This document shows, in pieces, positions 20,448 to 27,646 of a stretch of DNA of 28,286 nt. The first letter of the stretch is position 1, and every line of letters starts with the position of its first letter. Both the position numbers and the translations under genes were made by a program. The notes beneath the pieces are model-generated. The model did not search any database. It had not been told where the DNA came from and worked only from the letters and a program-made list of their open reading frames with translations. This DNA comes from a virus. The stretch spans positions 1 to 28,286 of IMG/VR virus record IMGVR_UViG_3300007038_000009; one strand, 5' to 3'.

Positions 20448-21127
20448 GGTTGCACCTCACCAAGCGACAACTGCTGTCCGCCGCTATCGGAACGCGCATA
20501 CTCGTCATTGTGATGGGCCAGATAGACGGCGCGGGCGAACCCTTGGGGCGTCTCTGCCCGTTTGTCTGACCTATCCTCTCCGGGCGGCATCTTGTGTATG
20601 CGGTCGTCGGCCTGGTCAACGGCCACGCCGTCGGACACGGGCATACGGAACCCGCCGCCAGTCCACAGGCAGGTTTTCTTGGTGTATCGTTCGTCCCGCT
20701 CGGTGTAACTATCGTACTGATACGGGTCAAACGTATAGTCCGGCTTCCGCCAGTGAGTCGAAAGAACCGACACCGGGTTTTCTATCATCCACGGAGAACC
20801 GAGTTCGGCCAGTATCTCTCGGGTAGCGCCCACCTTGTCGATAGCGTCGGCCAAGACTCGAAGGCCCTTATCTTGGAAGTGTCTCGCGCCACTGACGGCG
20901 AGGTCCGTACACGGCGGGAATCCGAACCCGGCCGCGTAGTCGACGGCCGGCGGTTCGTACCCCCGAACGTCGGCCGGAACGTAGATGATTGCGCCGTTGC
21001 CCACGTTCTCGACAGATACGCCCCTGTGTTGCAGGTCAACAGCGTGGCAGATGTAGCCAGCCCGTTCCCAGGGCCGGACCATGTTGCCCGTGCGGTCACA
21101 CAGGCTCAAGACGTGCGTGCCGTTCAT
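20444..21127 (-). CDS. DNA cytosine-5 methyltransferase-like protein (second copy)
   Basis: 227 aa. The motif IV-like site is GFPPCTDLAVSGARHF (catalytic Cys), and the motif VI-like site is SPWMIENPVSVLSTHW. The N terminus (HVLSLCDRTGNMVRPWERAG) is a weaker SAM site than in the neighbour. The C terminus has TPQGFARAVYLAHHN, like the end of many phage methylases. It may methylate viral cytosines or help make a modified base. Coupled to a 31-aa zinc finger gene upstream. Confidence 0.75.
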   Translation of the reverse strand: MNGTHVLSLCDRTGNMVRPWERAGYICHAVDLQHRGVSVENVGNGAIIYVPADVRGYEPPAVDYAAGFGFPPCTDLAVSGARHFQDKGLRVLADAIDKVGATREILAELGSPWMIENPVSVLSTHWRKPDYTFDPYQYDSYTERDERYTKKTCLWTGGGFRMPVSDGVAVDQADDRIHKMPPGEDRSDKRAETPQGFARAVYLAHHNDEYARSDSGGQQLSLGEVQP

Positions 21128-21219
21128 ACCACGCCCACCTTGCCGGGGTGATAGTTGCGGATATGCTCACGGAGTGCGTGGCCGTCTTTGCAGTGGGTCA
21201 AACAGACGGGACAGGTCAC
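21124..21219 (-). CDS. 31-aa C2H2 zinc finger (GTG start)
   Basis: VTCPVCLTHCKDGHALREHI then RNYHPGKVGVV: C-x2-C and H-x4-H at finger spacing. GTGA overlap with the upstream methyltransferase, ATGA overlap with the downstream one. The placement between two methyltransferases suggests a joint role, such as target binding. Confidence 0.6.
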   Translation of the reverse strand: MTCPVCLTHCKDGHALREHIRNYHPGKVGVV

Positions 21220-21914
21220 GGGGAACCACCCGCTTCTAACCACTGGTCGGCCGTGGTCTGGACCGGCGCGTTTCCGTCAAGCGCCCGTTCGCAAGCGTCA
21301 CGAATTGCCTTTGACAGTTCGTAGGGAACCAGTGAACGCTTGGAGTGGTCGGCGTCCATTGAGGCAACGGCGGATATGCCGTCGTCTTCCCCGTTTGCTT
21401 TGTGGCAATTCCGAGCGTATCCACAGTTCTTGTAGGTCATGGGCGGGTGTTCTCCCCACAGGTCGGTCGGCTTCATGTAGTCCCGGCCGTATTGACAATA
21501 CGTGACGGTGGCTTCTGGATGTCCAAGCACCCACCGCATACGGCCGCGCGGGTTCTCGACGAACCAATAGTCCGGCGCGAGTGCTTGGATTAGGCCCCAT
21601 GTGTGGTGAGCGAGTGCGACGTGTGCCCGTGACTTTGGGGCCGTTGGCTCTTTGGCGTCCATGTCCCACAGGTCATGATTGCCCGCCGGAGAGAACACCG
21701 TACACGGCGGGCTTGCGACCACGACGAGATAGTCGTACTTCCCGAGAAGGTCCAGCAGGTCCGCCGGCCGAAGGTCCATTACGTCGGCCACTAAGTCCGG
21801 GTTGAACTGGGGGTCTATCTCTACAGTGGTAACGTCCCACCGCTTCCCGGCACGGAACGCAGACGAGAAACCGCCGAGTCCGGCGAACAGGTCGAGCACG
21901 GCGTAGTTGCTCAT
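21216..21914 (-). CDS. DNA cytosine-5 methyltransferase
   Basis: 232 aa with clear motifs: I (VLDLFAGLGGFSSAF, SAM site), the acidic VEIDP, IV (VVASPPCTVFSPAG, catalytic Cys), VI (YWFVENPRGRMRW). After that KPTDLWGEHPPMTYKNCGYA and a Lys/Arg-rich end. It is shorter than host enzymes (300-400 aa) and seems to lack a large target-recognition domain. It would act on viral DNA, likely against host restriction. Confidence 0.85.
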   Translation of the reverse strand: MSNYAVLDLFAGLGGFSSAFRAGKRWDVTTVEIDPQFNPDLVADVMDLRPADLLDLLGKYDYLVVVASPPCTVFSPAGNHDLWDMDAKEPTAPKSRAHVALAHHTWGLIQALAPDYWFVENPRGRMRWVLGHPEATVTYCQYGRDYMKPTDLWGEHPPMTYKNCGYARNCHKANGEDDGISAVASMDADHSKRSLVPYELSKAIRDACERALDGNAPVQTTADQWLEAGGSP

Positions 21915-22273
21915 TTGACCGGCCCTCCGTACTCGCGCCTGTTATACGACTGGACGTTAGCCTGTAACCGGTTTTCCTTGGTCGCTATCTCGTCTTGCAC
22001 ACTCTCCACCCACTCTTTGAGTTCCTGTTTATCTGTAATAAGGAAGTACCCATCCGCGCACTGCCCGATGGGTGGGCCTTTGGGATCGTCACGGAGTTCT
22101 GCGATGATGTCACGGACAGTCGTGGGCTTCAGTGGGACGTGTCCGGCCAAGGCCGCGCCCGATAGTGCCGAGTCCCGACCGACGGCGTGGCGCTCTAAGG
22201 CTTGCCTCACCCGACGGCGTGAGTCTCGAACCGTGCGAGCGTCACTGTCGGCGTAGCGTTCTGAGCGAGTCAT
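21911..22273 (-). CDS. Winged-helix-like DNA-binding protein
   Basis: 120 aa. The N-terminal half holds an HTH (LSGAALAGHVPLKPTTVRDI, IAELRDDPKGPPIGQCADGY) with wing-like GYFLITDKQELKEW, and the end is helical. The segment resembles small phage winged-helix proteins near replication genes. ATGA-type overlaps on both sides place it in the MCM operon. Confidence 0.65.
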   Translation of the reverse strand: MTRSERYADSDARTVRDSRRRVRQALERHAVGRDSALSGAALAGHVPLKPTTVRDIIAELRDDPKGPPIGQCADGYFLITDKQELKEWVESVQDEIATKENRLQANVQSYNRREYGGPVK

Positions 22274-22635
22274 TCGCGCACCTCGCTCAGTCGCCGGTTA
22301 CACCAACCGATAAAATCCCCGTCGGGGTTCTCCCGGTCGGCTTCCGTCTTGATGCACTGCTTGAACGCCGCCGTGTCCTCGGGACCGTAGGGACTGCCGG
22401 CCGTCACGCTGTCGAGTCCGGCGTCGGTGAGTCCGTAGCGAACCTGTCCGTCGCCGTCAGTCCACCGGAACACGTCGCCCGACTCTATGGCGTCGTCCAT
22501 CGCTTGCGTGCCCGCGCTCACCGACAGCGGGCCGTTGGCACAGACAACCGTGAACAGTGCCCCGGATTCTATCAACGGCGGTTGGGGGTCGCCCACGTTC
22601 TCGCGGATTGCGCTGCATATCTTTCTGACAGTCAT
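22270..22635 (-). CDS. Unknown protein, possible winged helix
   Basis: 121 aa. SGDVFRWTDGDGQVRYGLTD looks like the wing and third helix of a winged-helix fold, and KQCIKTEADRENPDGDFIGW follows. Cotranscribed with MCM (four-base overlap). Replication accessory or regulator, unproven. Confidence 0.55.
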   Translation of the reverse strand: MTVRKICSAIRENVGDPQPPLIESGALFTVVCANGPLSVSAGTQAMDDAIESGDVFRWTDGDGQVRYGLTDAGLDSVTAGSPYGPEDTAAFKQCIKTEADRENPDGDFIGWCNRRLSEVRE

Positions 22636-24707
22636 GGCGTTTCGTACCTCCCCTGTCGCTCTATGACCGCACCACGCTCTTTGTAGTGGTCCAACGCATC
22701 CCGAATCCGTTGCTCATCAACGGACAGCATACGCGAGAGTTCGTCGGGGAGTAGCGGGCCGTCCCTGTTGAGTGTGTCAATCACTTCGGGCTTGAGTTGG
22801 TCGTACTTCCCACCCGAACCGTTGCTTTGGCGGGCGTCGAAGTTGTCCCCGTTCCAGTTTTGTTTGACCACCGCCCGGGCCAGTGCCTTCGCTCGCTCTA
22901 CGTCTTCGTCAGTGACTTCCTCTCGAAGATGCACGCGGGCGAACGCTATGGAAAGTTTGGCGGCCGTCCCGAGTTCTCGGACAGTCGCCGGGACTGGCAT
23001 ATCCGCGCCTCCCTCCCCGTCCACGCCTTGCGTATGATTCAGTTGGCGAACTTCCGTTGCGTACCACTCTTTCAGCGTCTCGAATTGTTCGTATTTGAGA
23101 ATCGGGTTCACTTCCTCCCGTGCGTACTGAATCCACGCCTGCCCCACGTCAATCGGGACCGGGCGGTCAAGCGTGTCAAAGTCTTCTCGCTCGCCGTACT
23201 CCGCCTGTTGTGCCTCAGTGTAGGACTGGCCGTAAGTCTCGGCTATCTTCGCGTCTTGCTCAGTGTCGGCCGTGTCCTGCATGGTGACTATCCCGTCAAA
23301 GCGGGACAGCAGGCTATCGGAGATGTCCAACTGGCTGGCGATTGAGTCGTTCGGGTTGAACCGGCCGTCTACCGGGTTCCCCATCGCCATGACTGCCGTG
23401 CGGGATTCGTAGGTGGCCGACTGTCCGGCCTTCTCCATGTCGACGACTTGCTCACCTTCGAGCGCGTCGTTCATGTCCGTGAGTTGGTCCGGTCCTTTGT
23501 CTATCTCGTCAAGCAACAGGTGGCCGCCGTTGGCCCGAACCAACAGACCGGGTTTGATTGTCCACTGGCCCTCTCCGAAGTCGTCTTTCACGGCCGCCGA
23601 CGTGAGTCCCACACCCGAAGATAGCGCCGTCGTGGACTTGCTGATACACTTTGGGGAGTAGGCTTCAACGTCTTCCTTGAACGTCGATTTACCCATCCCG
23701 TAGTCACTGATAAGCAACAGGTGGAGGTCGCCCCGGTACGTCGGTCCCTGTTGCACGTCTATCCGGGGAGCGCCGAACAGATAGGCAACAGCGAACTCCA
23801 TTGCCGCATCCCACGCCCCCGTGGTGTGGAGTTGTGGGGCGATACTCTCTGCGAACAGGTCAACCGCGTCGTCACGTTCGGCCAGTTCCGTGAACGTGTC
23901 CTTGTGCTCTGCGATGTCAACCGTTTCGTTATCCCGGTCAAACTCTATGGCCTTCGCTTGAAGTTGGTGGTCAAACAGCAGTTCGTTTTCTCCCCGGCCC
24001 GTCTTCTGGACTCGCTTGACGACACCGTACACCGTGACGGGTTCGCCCGCCCGGCCGACTAAGCCCGAGTCACCGCCCCAGTCTATCAAGTCGTTGAGTG
24101 CGTAGCCCGATAGTTTTCCCTCGGCGTTCTCTGCCGTGTCCGGCCGTGACTGGATTCGGAGCTTGGCGTAGTCCGACCACTGCGAATCATCGTGCGTGCT
24201 CAGTGTGGTAAACGGCCCTTGACGCTCACACCCACCGCATTCGTGTGGCTCTTGGAGTTCCCCGGCCGACGGGTCTTGTGGGATTATGGCCGGTGTCCCA
24301 CACCGCTGGCACTCATAGACGAGCGTTTCAGGAAGGTCCGACGTGGTAGTGACACGCTCAAGCGTCCCCGTAACACCGATGTACTCCCCCGCTTGCTCTT
24401 TGCGAACTTCGCCGGGCGCGTAGCAGTGTTCGTCAATCATCCCGGTCAGACGAACCGTGACGCCCACAAGAGACACGTCAAGCGGGATGTCCACCATAGT
24501 AACCGCTTCCTCCATGAGCGGCAAGAGTTGGTCCGGGTTCTCCCGAACGTCGTCGGCAAGATTCGGGTCGTAACTCCAGAGGTCGGAGAAGTCCACCACC
24601 AGCGACGTGGTATCTCCGAACACCTGGGCCAACTGCGCGATTTCCTCACGATACCGCTCCGACAAGAACCGGACGAACAGGTCCCGTAGTTCCGTGTTTT
24701 GAGTCAT
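22632..24707 (-). CDS. mcm: MCM replicative helicase
   Basis: 691 aa, near full length for archaeal MCM. The N-terminal zinc site is YECQRCGTPAII with HECGGCERQG (residues about 126-158). The AAA+ domain has Walker A ISDYGMGKSTF (near 335), Walker B HLLLDEIDKGP, sensor 1 VMAMGNPVDGRFNP and arginine finger SLLSRFDGIV. The C-terminal winged helix is near 630-690 (PLLPDELSRMLSVDEQRIRD). Walker A is GMGKS rather than the usual GxAKS of cellular MCM. It would unwind the viral origin and load PCNA-linked replication. The 24708-24775 spacer upstream is repeat-rich. Confidence 0.9.
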   Translation of the reverse strand: MTQNTELRDLFVRFLSERYREEIAQLAQVFGDTTSLVVDFSDLWSYDPNLADDVRENPDQLLPLMEEAVTMVDIPLDVSLVGVTVRLTGMIDEHCYAPGEVRKEQAGEYIGVTGTLERVTTTSDLPETLVYECQRCGTPAIIPQDPSAGELQEPHECGGCERQGPFTTLSTHDDSQWSDYAKLRIQSRPDTAENAEGKLSGYALNDLIDWGGDSGLVGRAGEPVTVYGVVKRVQKTGRGENELLFDHQLQAKAIEFDRDNETVDIAEHKDTFTELAERDDAVDLFAESIAPQLHTTGAWDAAMEFAVAYLFGAPRIDVQQGPTYRGDLHLLLISDYGMGKSTFKEDVEAYSPKCISKSTTALSSGVGLTSAAVKDDFGEGQWTIKPGLLVRANGGHLLLDEIDKGPDQLTDMNDALEGEQVVDMEKAGQSATYESRTAVMAMGNPVDGRFNPNDSIASQLDISDSLLSRFDGIVTMQDTADTEQDAKIAETYGQSYTEAQQAEYGEREDFDTLDRPVPIDVGQAWIQYAREEVNPILKYEQFETLKEWYATEVRQLNHTQGVDGEGGADMPVPATVRELGTAAKLSIAFARVHLREEVTDEDVERAKALARAVVKQNWNGDNFDARQSNGSGGKYDQLKPEVIDTLNRDGPLLPDELSRMLSVDEQRIRDALDHYKERGAVIERQGRYETP

Positions 24708-24709
24708 TG

Positions 24710-24779
24710 AGTTAGTGTAGTGTGTAGTGTATAGTGTATGTATTACGCACTGTGTATGTACTATGTACTACTGTACTAT
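24710..24779 (-). repeat. Degenerate short tandem repeats upstream of MCM
   Basis: The spacer is made of repeats such as TACACTA and TAGTACA on the minus strand, unlike the GC-rich rest. A CACTATA-like box sits about 23 nt before the MCM ATG. It could combine promoter, operator and origin functions. Confidence 0.5.
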
Positions 24780-25300
24780 CGGGCGTCCCCGTCCACATCT
24801 CGCCAGTCGTTTGGTTCGTGTGGCGCGGATAGTTTGAAAGCGTAATCTGGCACGTCGGGGTTTCTATCCTTCAGTTCCGCAATCACGGCAGTCGCGTCTA
24901 AGTCGTCGTCAACTCGGTTGGGGAATATCCGCCCACCGTCTAGTAAGACACCTTCAAGCGTGTCCGCGACAGTTTCAAACCTGTCGGACTGTTCCTCAAG
25001 CGACGAAATGCGTTCCTCCAGCCGGGCCGCCCGCGTCTCTTGGCTTTCTACCTCCGCGTCTATCTTGCGCCGTTCTCGACGGAGGTCGTCAAGTCGGTCC
25101 CGAACGGCCTCTAGTTCGGTCTTGGCGCGTTCAAGCTCCGAGTGTTCTTGCTTGGCGGCCGCGCCATACGCAATCTGTCGGTAAAGGTCCCGAACTTCCT
25201 CAGAGAGTTCGCCGCGCTCAGTGTTTCGTTTCGCGTCTTCGCGGAGTTGCCGCCGCATCTTGACACTGATACGCACTTCGTCGTCTTTGTCGCCAGTCAC
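24776..25300 (-). CDS. Coiled-coil protein upstream of MCM
   Basis: From GTG 25300 about 174 aa: VTGDKDDEVRISVKMRRQLR, then a long coiled coil (LERAKTELEAVRDRLDDLRR, ETRAARLEERISSLEEQSD), then a folded end (NRVDDDLDATAVIAELKD). The N terminus resembles a ribbon-helix-helix strand (VRISVKMRRQLREDAK). It may be a DNA-binding or scaffolding protein. GTG 25300 overlaps the upstream stop and is preferred over GTG 25309. Confidence 0.65.
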   Translation of the reverse strand: MTGDKDDEVRISVKMRRQLREDAKRNTERGELSEEVRDLYRQIAYGAAAKQEHSELERAKTELEAVRDRLDDLRRERRKIDAEVESQETRAARLEERISSLEEQSDRFETVADTLEGVLLDGGRIFPNRVDDDLDATAVIAELKDRNPDVPDYAFKLSAPHEPNDWRDVDGDAR

Positions 25301-25446
25301 GCCGACCACTCTCCGGGGAGTGCCACGGCCGTCTTGATGGAAAACGTCCGGTCGTCACACCCACAGGTCATGAGTAGCCCGATACGGGTTTTCTTTTCCA
25401 CTCGGATCGCCTCGTTGCACTCGCCGCAATGTAGGTTGTTCGTCAT
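25297..25446 (-). CDS. 49-aa zinc-ribbon protein
   Basis: MTNNLHCGECNEAIRVEKKT then LLMTCGCDDRTFSIKTAVAL: CxxC and CxC. The ATG follows the upstream stop closely and the stop overlaps the coiled-coil gene's GTG. Probably a zinc ribbon. Confidence 0.6.
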   Translation of the reverse strand: MTNNLHCGECNEAIRVEKKTRIGLLMTCGCDDRTFSIKTAVALPGEWSA

Positions 25447-25448
25447 GG

Positions 25449-25712
25449 TCAGAACTCTCCCAGCGTAGCGTTCTCTTGCTGTTTCTGGTTAACTCGCAGC
25501 TCGGTCCAACAGTCCTCACAGAAAAACTGCCCATCGCCGGGGTCGCTCTCAGTGTAGAGTTCGTACTCGGTTCCCGAAGCGTCCCACACCGGGCCGTAAA
25601 AACTGCTGTTTATGCTATACGTCGTTTCGCAGTGAGGGCACTGTTCTAAACCAGCGTCCTCGTCAAATCCGTCGTCTATGTCGTAGTCGTCGGGTGTTGG
25701 TTCGTTAGTCAT
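25449..25712 (-). CDS. Zinc-ribbon acidic protein (87 aa)
   Basis: From ATG 25712: MTNEPTPDDYDIDDGFDEDA, then QCPHCETTYSIN and, 35 residues later, FFCEDCWTELRVN, a four-Cys zinc ribbon. An in-frame upstream ATG (25745) is less likely. Very acidic start. Function unknown. Confidence 0.65.
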   Translation of the reverse strand: MTNEPTPDDYDIDDGFDEDAGLEQCPHCETTYSINSSFYGPVWDASGTEYELYTESDPGDGQFFCEDCWTELRVNQKQQENATLGEF

Positions 25713-25764
25713 GGTTCGGTTCGCAGTTCCGCCAATACCCAACACTCAAGGTGTGGGGCGGCGT

Positions 25765-25793
25765 AGAAAGACCACGTCCCACGCGGTCTTTCT
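25765..25793 (-). terminator. 9-bp hairpin AGAAAGACC/GGTCTTTCT
   Basis: Perfect 9-bp stem with an 11-nt loop, about 50 nt upstream of the zinc-ribbon gene. It may be an attenuator, operator or terminator in the leader. Confidence 0.45.
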
Positions 25794-26001
25794 GCCGGGC
25801 GAACAACTGCGTAGATTCATCTAACGCTCTGTGTAGTAAATAACTTCCCCTCCAGCGTAGCACCCGCTTTCTCGCTCGTAAAGACATCCTACGCCAGAGA
25901 AGTGCGACTTAACTTGTGCTTATGGCTTAGATAGGCCTCCAATAATTAAGTGGTAAACGCGGGGCCGCTTCTGCCCATGATAGATGAGCTACCCCGCCGG
26001 A
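25794..26001. other. Non-coding regulatory spacer
   Basis: No convincing gene. It holds A/T-rich TATA-like stretches (AAGTTATTTAC near 25835-25845, CTTAATTATTGG near 25940-25951), a CTTA repeat, and a long stem GCGGGG/CCCCGC with a tRNA D-arm-like sequence (TAGCTCATC) inside (about 25959-25997). A 60-aa frame at 25705-25887 is Arg-rich and unlikely to be real. Probably the promoter region for the zinc-ribbon-MCM operon. Confidence 0.5.
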
Positions 26002-26024
26002 CGAGAGCAACGTCTTTACTCTCG
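26002..26024 (-). terminator. Hairpin CGAGAG/CTCTCG at the Hjc stop
   Basis: 6-bp perfect stem across the end of the resolvase gene (TAA inside). Likely terminates the upstream operon. Confidence 0.45.
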
Positions 26025-26510
26025 ACTGCGATGGGTCGCTACTGACTGAGCGTTACTTTTGCTGTCAATGTCTGACGCCATGAGCGCACTCATGACCGAC
26101 TCGGTTAGCCACTCGGGGGTTGGTACATCGCCCTCTTCCACGACGGCCACGCGGCGTGTGTGGTTGTCCTGTGCCCCTCTGTATGTTCCGCTGTCCGTGC
26201 GCTCCATTCGTTCTGGAACCCAAAAGTGCCACTCGCGGGTTCGCTTCCACCGGCCAGCGATGAGCGGGATTTGCCCGTAGGCATCGGCGTAGCGCTGGAG
26301 CGCCCGCACTTCGTCTTCGTTGACGTAGATGTATGTCTCGTCTTTGGCAACCGTCTTCGCTTCGATAGCGAAGCCCTTGCCGTTCTTGGCAATCGTCACG
26401 TCGGGTAAGTCGGCCGTCGTCCCACCGCCGGAACTCCCGGCCCGTTGTGCGTGCCACCCCGCCCCACGGAAGAGGTTGCATAACTCGCGTTCGTATGTGT
26501 CTCCGGTCAT
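26016..26510 (-). CDS. hjc: Hjc-like Holliday junction resolvase / restriction-fold nuclease
   Basis: 164 aa. YERELCNLFRGAGWHAQRAG (E, R), then GSSGGGTTADLPDVTIAK (Ser/Gly loop and catalytic Asp) and FAIEAKTVAKDETYIYVN (E-x-K). This is the E...PD...ExK core of archaeal Hjc nucleases. After it come YADAYGQIPLIAGRWKRTRE and WHFWVPERM. It would resolve recombination or replication intermediates before packaging. Coupled to the 42-aa gene upstream (ATGA). Confidence 0.8.
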   Translation of the reverse strand: MTGDTYERELCNLFRGAGWHAQRAGSSGGGTTADLPDVTIAKNGKGFAIEAKTVAKDETYIYVNEDEVRALQRYADAYGQIPLIAGRWKRTREWHFWVPERMERTDSGTYRGAQDNHTRRVAVVEEGDVPTPEWLTESVMSALMASDIDSKSNAQSVATHRSRE

Positions 26511-26635
26511 TGTTTTGCCGCTTCTATCCTATAGCGTTGGTAGAACTCGTAAGCCATTCCAGATGCGACAATAACACTGCCGAGCATTGACGCCCCGGCT
26601 AGCCCAACGCTGTGCGCGGCTGTTGAGCCTATCAT
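26507..26635 (-). CDS. 42-aa membrane-like protein
   Basis: MIGSTAAHSVGLAGASMLGS then VIVASGMAYEFYQRYRIEAA: a long small-residue hydrophobic helix and a basic tail. The stop overlaps the Hjc ATG. It overlaps another frame (26529-26705); this one has the better junction. Confidence 0.5.
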   Translation of the reverse strand: MIGSTAAHSVGLAGASMLGSVIVASGMAYEFYQRYRIEAAKQ

Positions 26636-26705
26636 AATAAGCCCCTCCCGCGAACAACATCCCAACGCCCTCACGGTCCATTTTGTCCTTGTCTTGACTG
26701 TCCAT
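26529..26705 (-). CDS. Possible 58-aa protein overlapping the 42-aa gene
   Basis: MDSQDKDKMDREGVGMLFAG, plausible at first, then Arg/Cys-rich and unlike a viral protein here. The first 25 codons may be a real short gene whose end is broken or shifted. Low confidence in the second half. Confidence 0.3.
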   Translation of the reverse strand: MDSQDKDKMDREGVGMLFAGGAYYDRLNSRAQRWASRGVNARQCYCRIWNGLRVLPTL

Positions 26706-26707
26706 GA

Positions 26708-27010
26708 TTATTCGTGTTCGTCCATACTCACGGCAAGGTCCATTACCTCGCTTCCGGTGTCTGTGAGTGCGTAGATGCGTCCCTTTCGTCGCGCTTCGGG
26801 CACCAGCAACTCAACAACTCCCTTCTCTTTGAGTTCCTGTAACGCCCGCGAAACGTGCGGGACCTTCTCGTCAACCGAGTCGGCAATTCCGGTCGGCGTG
26901 CCCGGCCCGTTCTCTAGCAAGTGCTCGCCCACAGCCACACGGTATTTGCTGGTGATTACTTCAGAAACGGTGCTAATCGTTTGTTCGTCTGCGGAATCTA
27001 ATGATGCCAC
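26708..27010 (-). CDS. Winged-helix transcription regulator (GTG start)
   Basis: 100 aa from GTG 27010. ITSKYRVAVGEHLLENGPGT, PTGIADSVDEKVPHVSRALQ and ELKEKGVVELLVPEARRKGR form a winged helix of ArsR/MarR-like type, with wing RIYALTDTGSEVMD. A TTTATT box lies exactly 23 nt before the GTG, a good leaderless start. It may regulate early and late promoters. Confidence 0.75.
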   Translation of the reverse strand: MASLDSADEQTISTVSEVITSKYRVAVGEHLLENGPGTPTGIADSVDEKVPHVSRALQELKEKGVVELLVPEARRKGRIYALTDTGSEVMDLAVSMDEHE

Positions 27011-27033
27011 GACAGTACATTAGGCCGTCACTA

Positions 27034-27039
27034 AATAAA
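27034..27039 (-). promoter_or_regulatory. TATA box TTTATT, 23 nt before GTG 27010
   Basis: GGCTTTATTTAG on the minus strand; TTTATT to GTG 27010 is exactly 23 nt. Supports the GTG start of the regulator. Confidence 0.6.
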
Positions 27040-27070
27040 GCCATCGGACGGGTAAGCGGCCGATACGTGG

Positions 27071-27595
27071 TTAGTAACTGGCCGGCAGCACGCCGTACTT
27101 ATCGCCGTCTTCCTGGCGCTCGGTCAGATGGGGTATCGGGTCGTCTGTCGAGGCTTCCGTATGAGCGTACACGTCCGTTGAACCGTCTGAGTTCTGGAAT
27201 AGGTAGGCTTCGACTTGGTGGCCGTCGTCCATCGTCCAGACGACGTGAGCGGCCGTCAGTGGGTCGCCGTGCGTATCGGGCCGTCGCTTGATACTGTTGA
27301 GTAGGTGGAGTGACGCCCCGGCCGCCCGAAGGTCACGGACAACATCCCGGACGGGTTTGTCAACCGTGCGGATATACTCGGCGTCATCTCTCCCGTCCTT
27401 GTCGTTAATCAGGTGGAGCTTGCCCTTTGTGGCGAGATACACGACGGGGAACACACCGCGTTTGAAGCGGTGAATTGTGCGATACTCCGACCATGAGAGC
27501 CGGTCTTGATACATCCGAATCGCTTGCACGACGGCCGTGACGACGACCAGTAACTCGGAATTGTCGGTCAGTACCGTTACGATGTCTGGAAGCAT
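27071..27595 (-). CDS. Membrane-anchored unknown protein
   Basis: 174 aa. N-terminal transmembrane helix (NSELLVVVTAVVQAIRMYQD), then a soluble part with RTIHRFKRGVFPVVYLATKG and VWTMDDGHQVEAYLFQNSDG. It ends HLTERQEDGDKYGVLPASY. It sits between PCNA and the regulator. Family not recognised; could act on host membrane or signalling. Confidence 0.6.
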   Translation of the reverse strand: MLPDIVTVLTDNSELLVVVTAVVQAIRMYQDRLSWSEYRTIHRFKRGVFPVVYLATKGKLHLINDKDGRDDAEYIRTVDKPVRDVVRDLRAAGASLHLLNSIKRRPDTHGDPLTAAHVVWTMDDGHQVEAYLFQNSDGSTDVYAHTEASTDDPIPHLTERQEDGDKYGVLPASY

Positions 27596-27646
27596 AGACG
27601 GGCAGCGATACGCCCGACAGTCGCAAAAGAGTCCGGTAAGTGGTGG

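Noticed and set aside
20323-20730. N-terminal part of a 165-aa frame in the second methyltransferase region
   Set aside because: It overlaps the methyltransferase out of frame; only the last 29 codons (20233-20322) are plausible.
25705-25887. 60-aa frame MSLRARKRVLRWRG
   Set aside because: Arg-rich composition unlike neighbours, covers a hairpin and runs into another gene's start.
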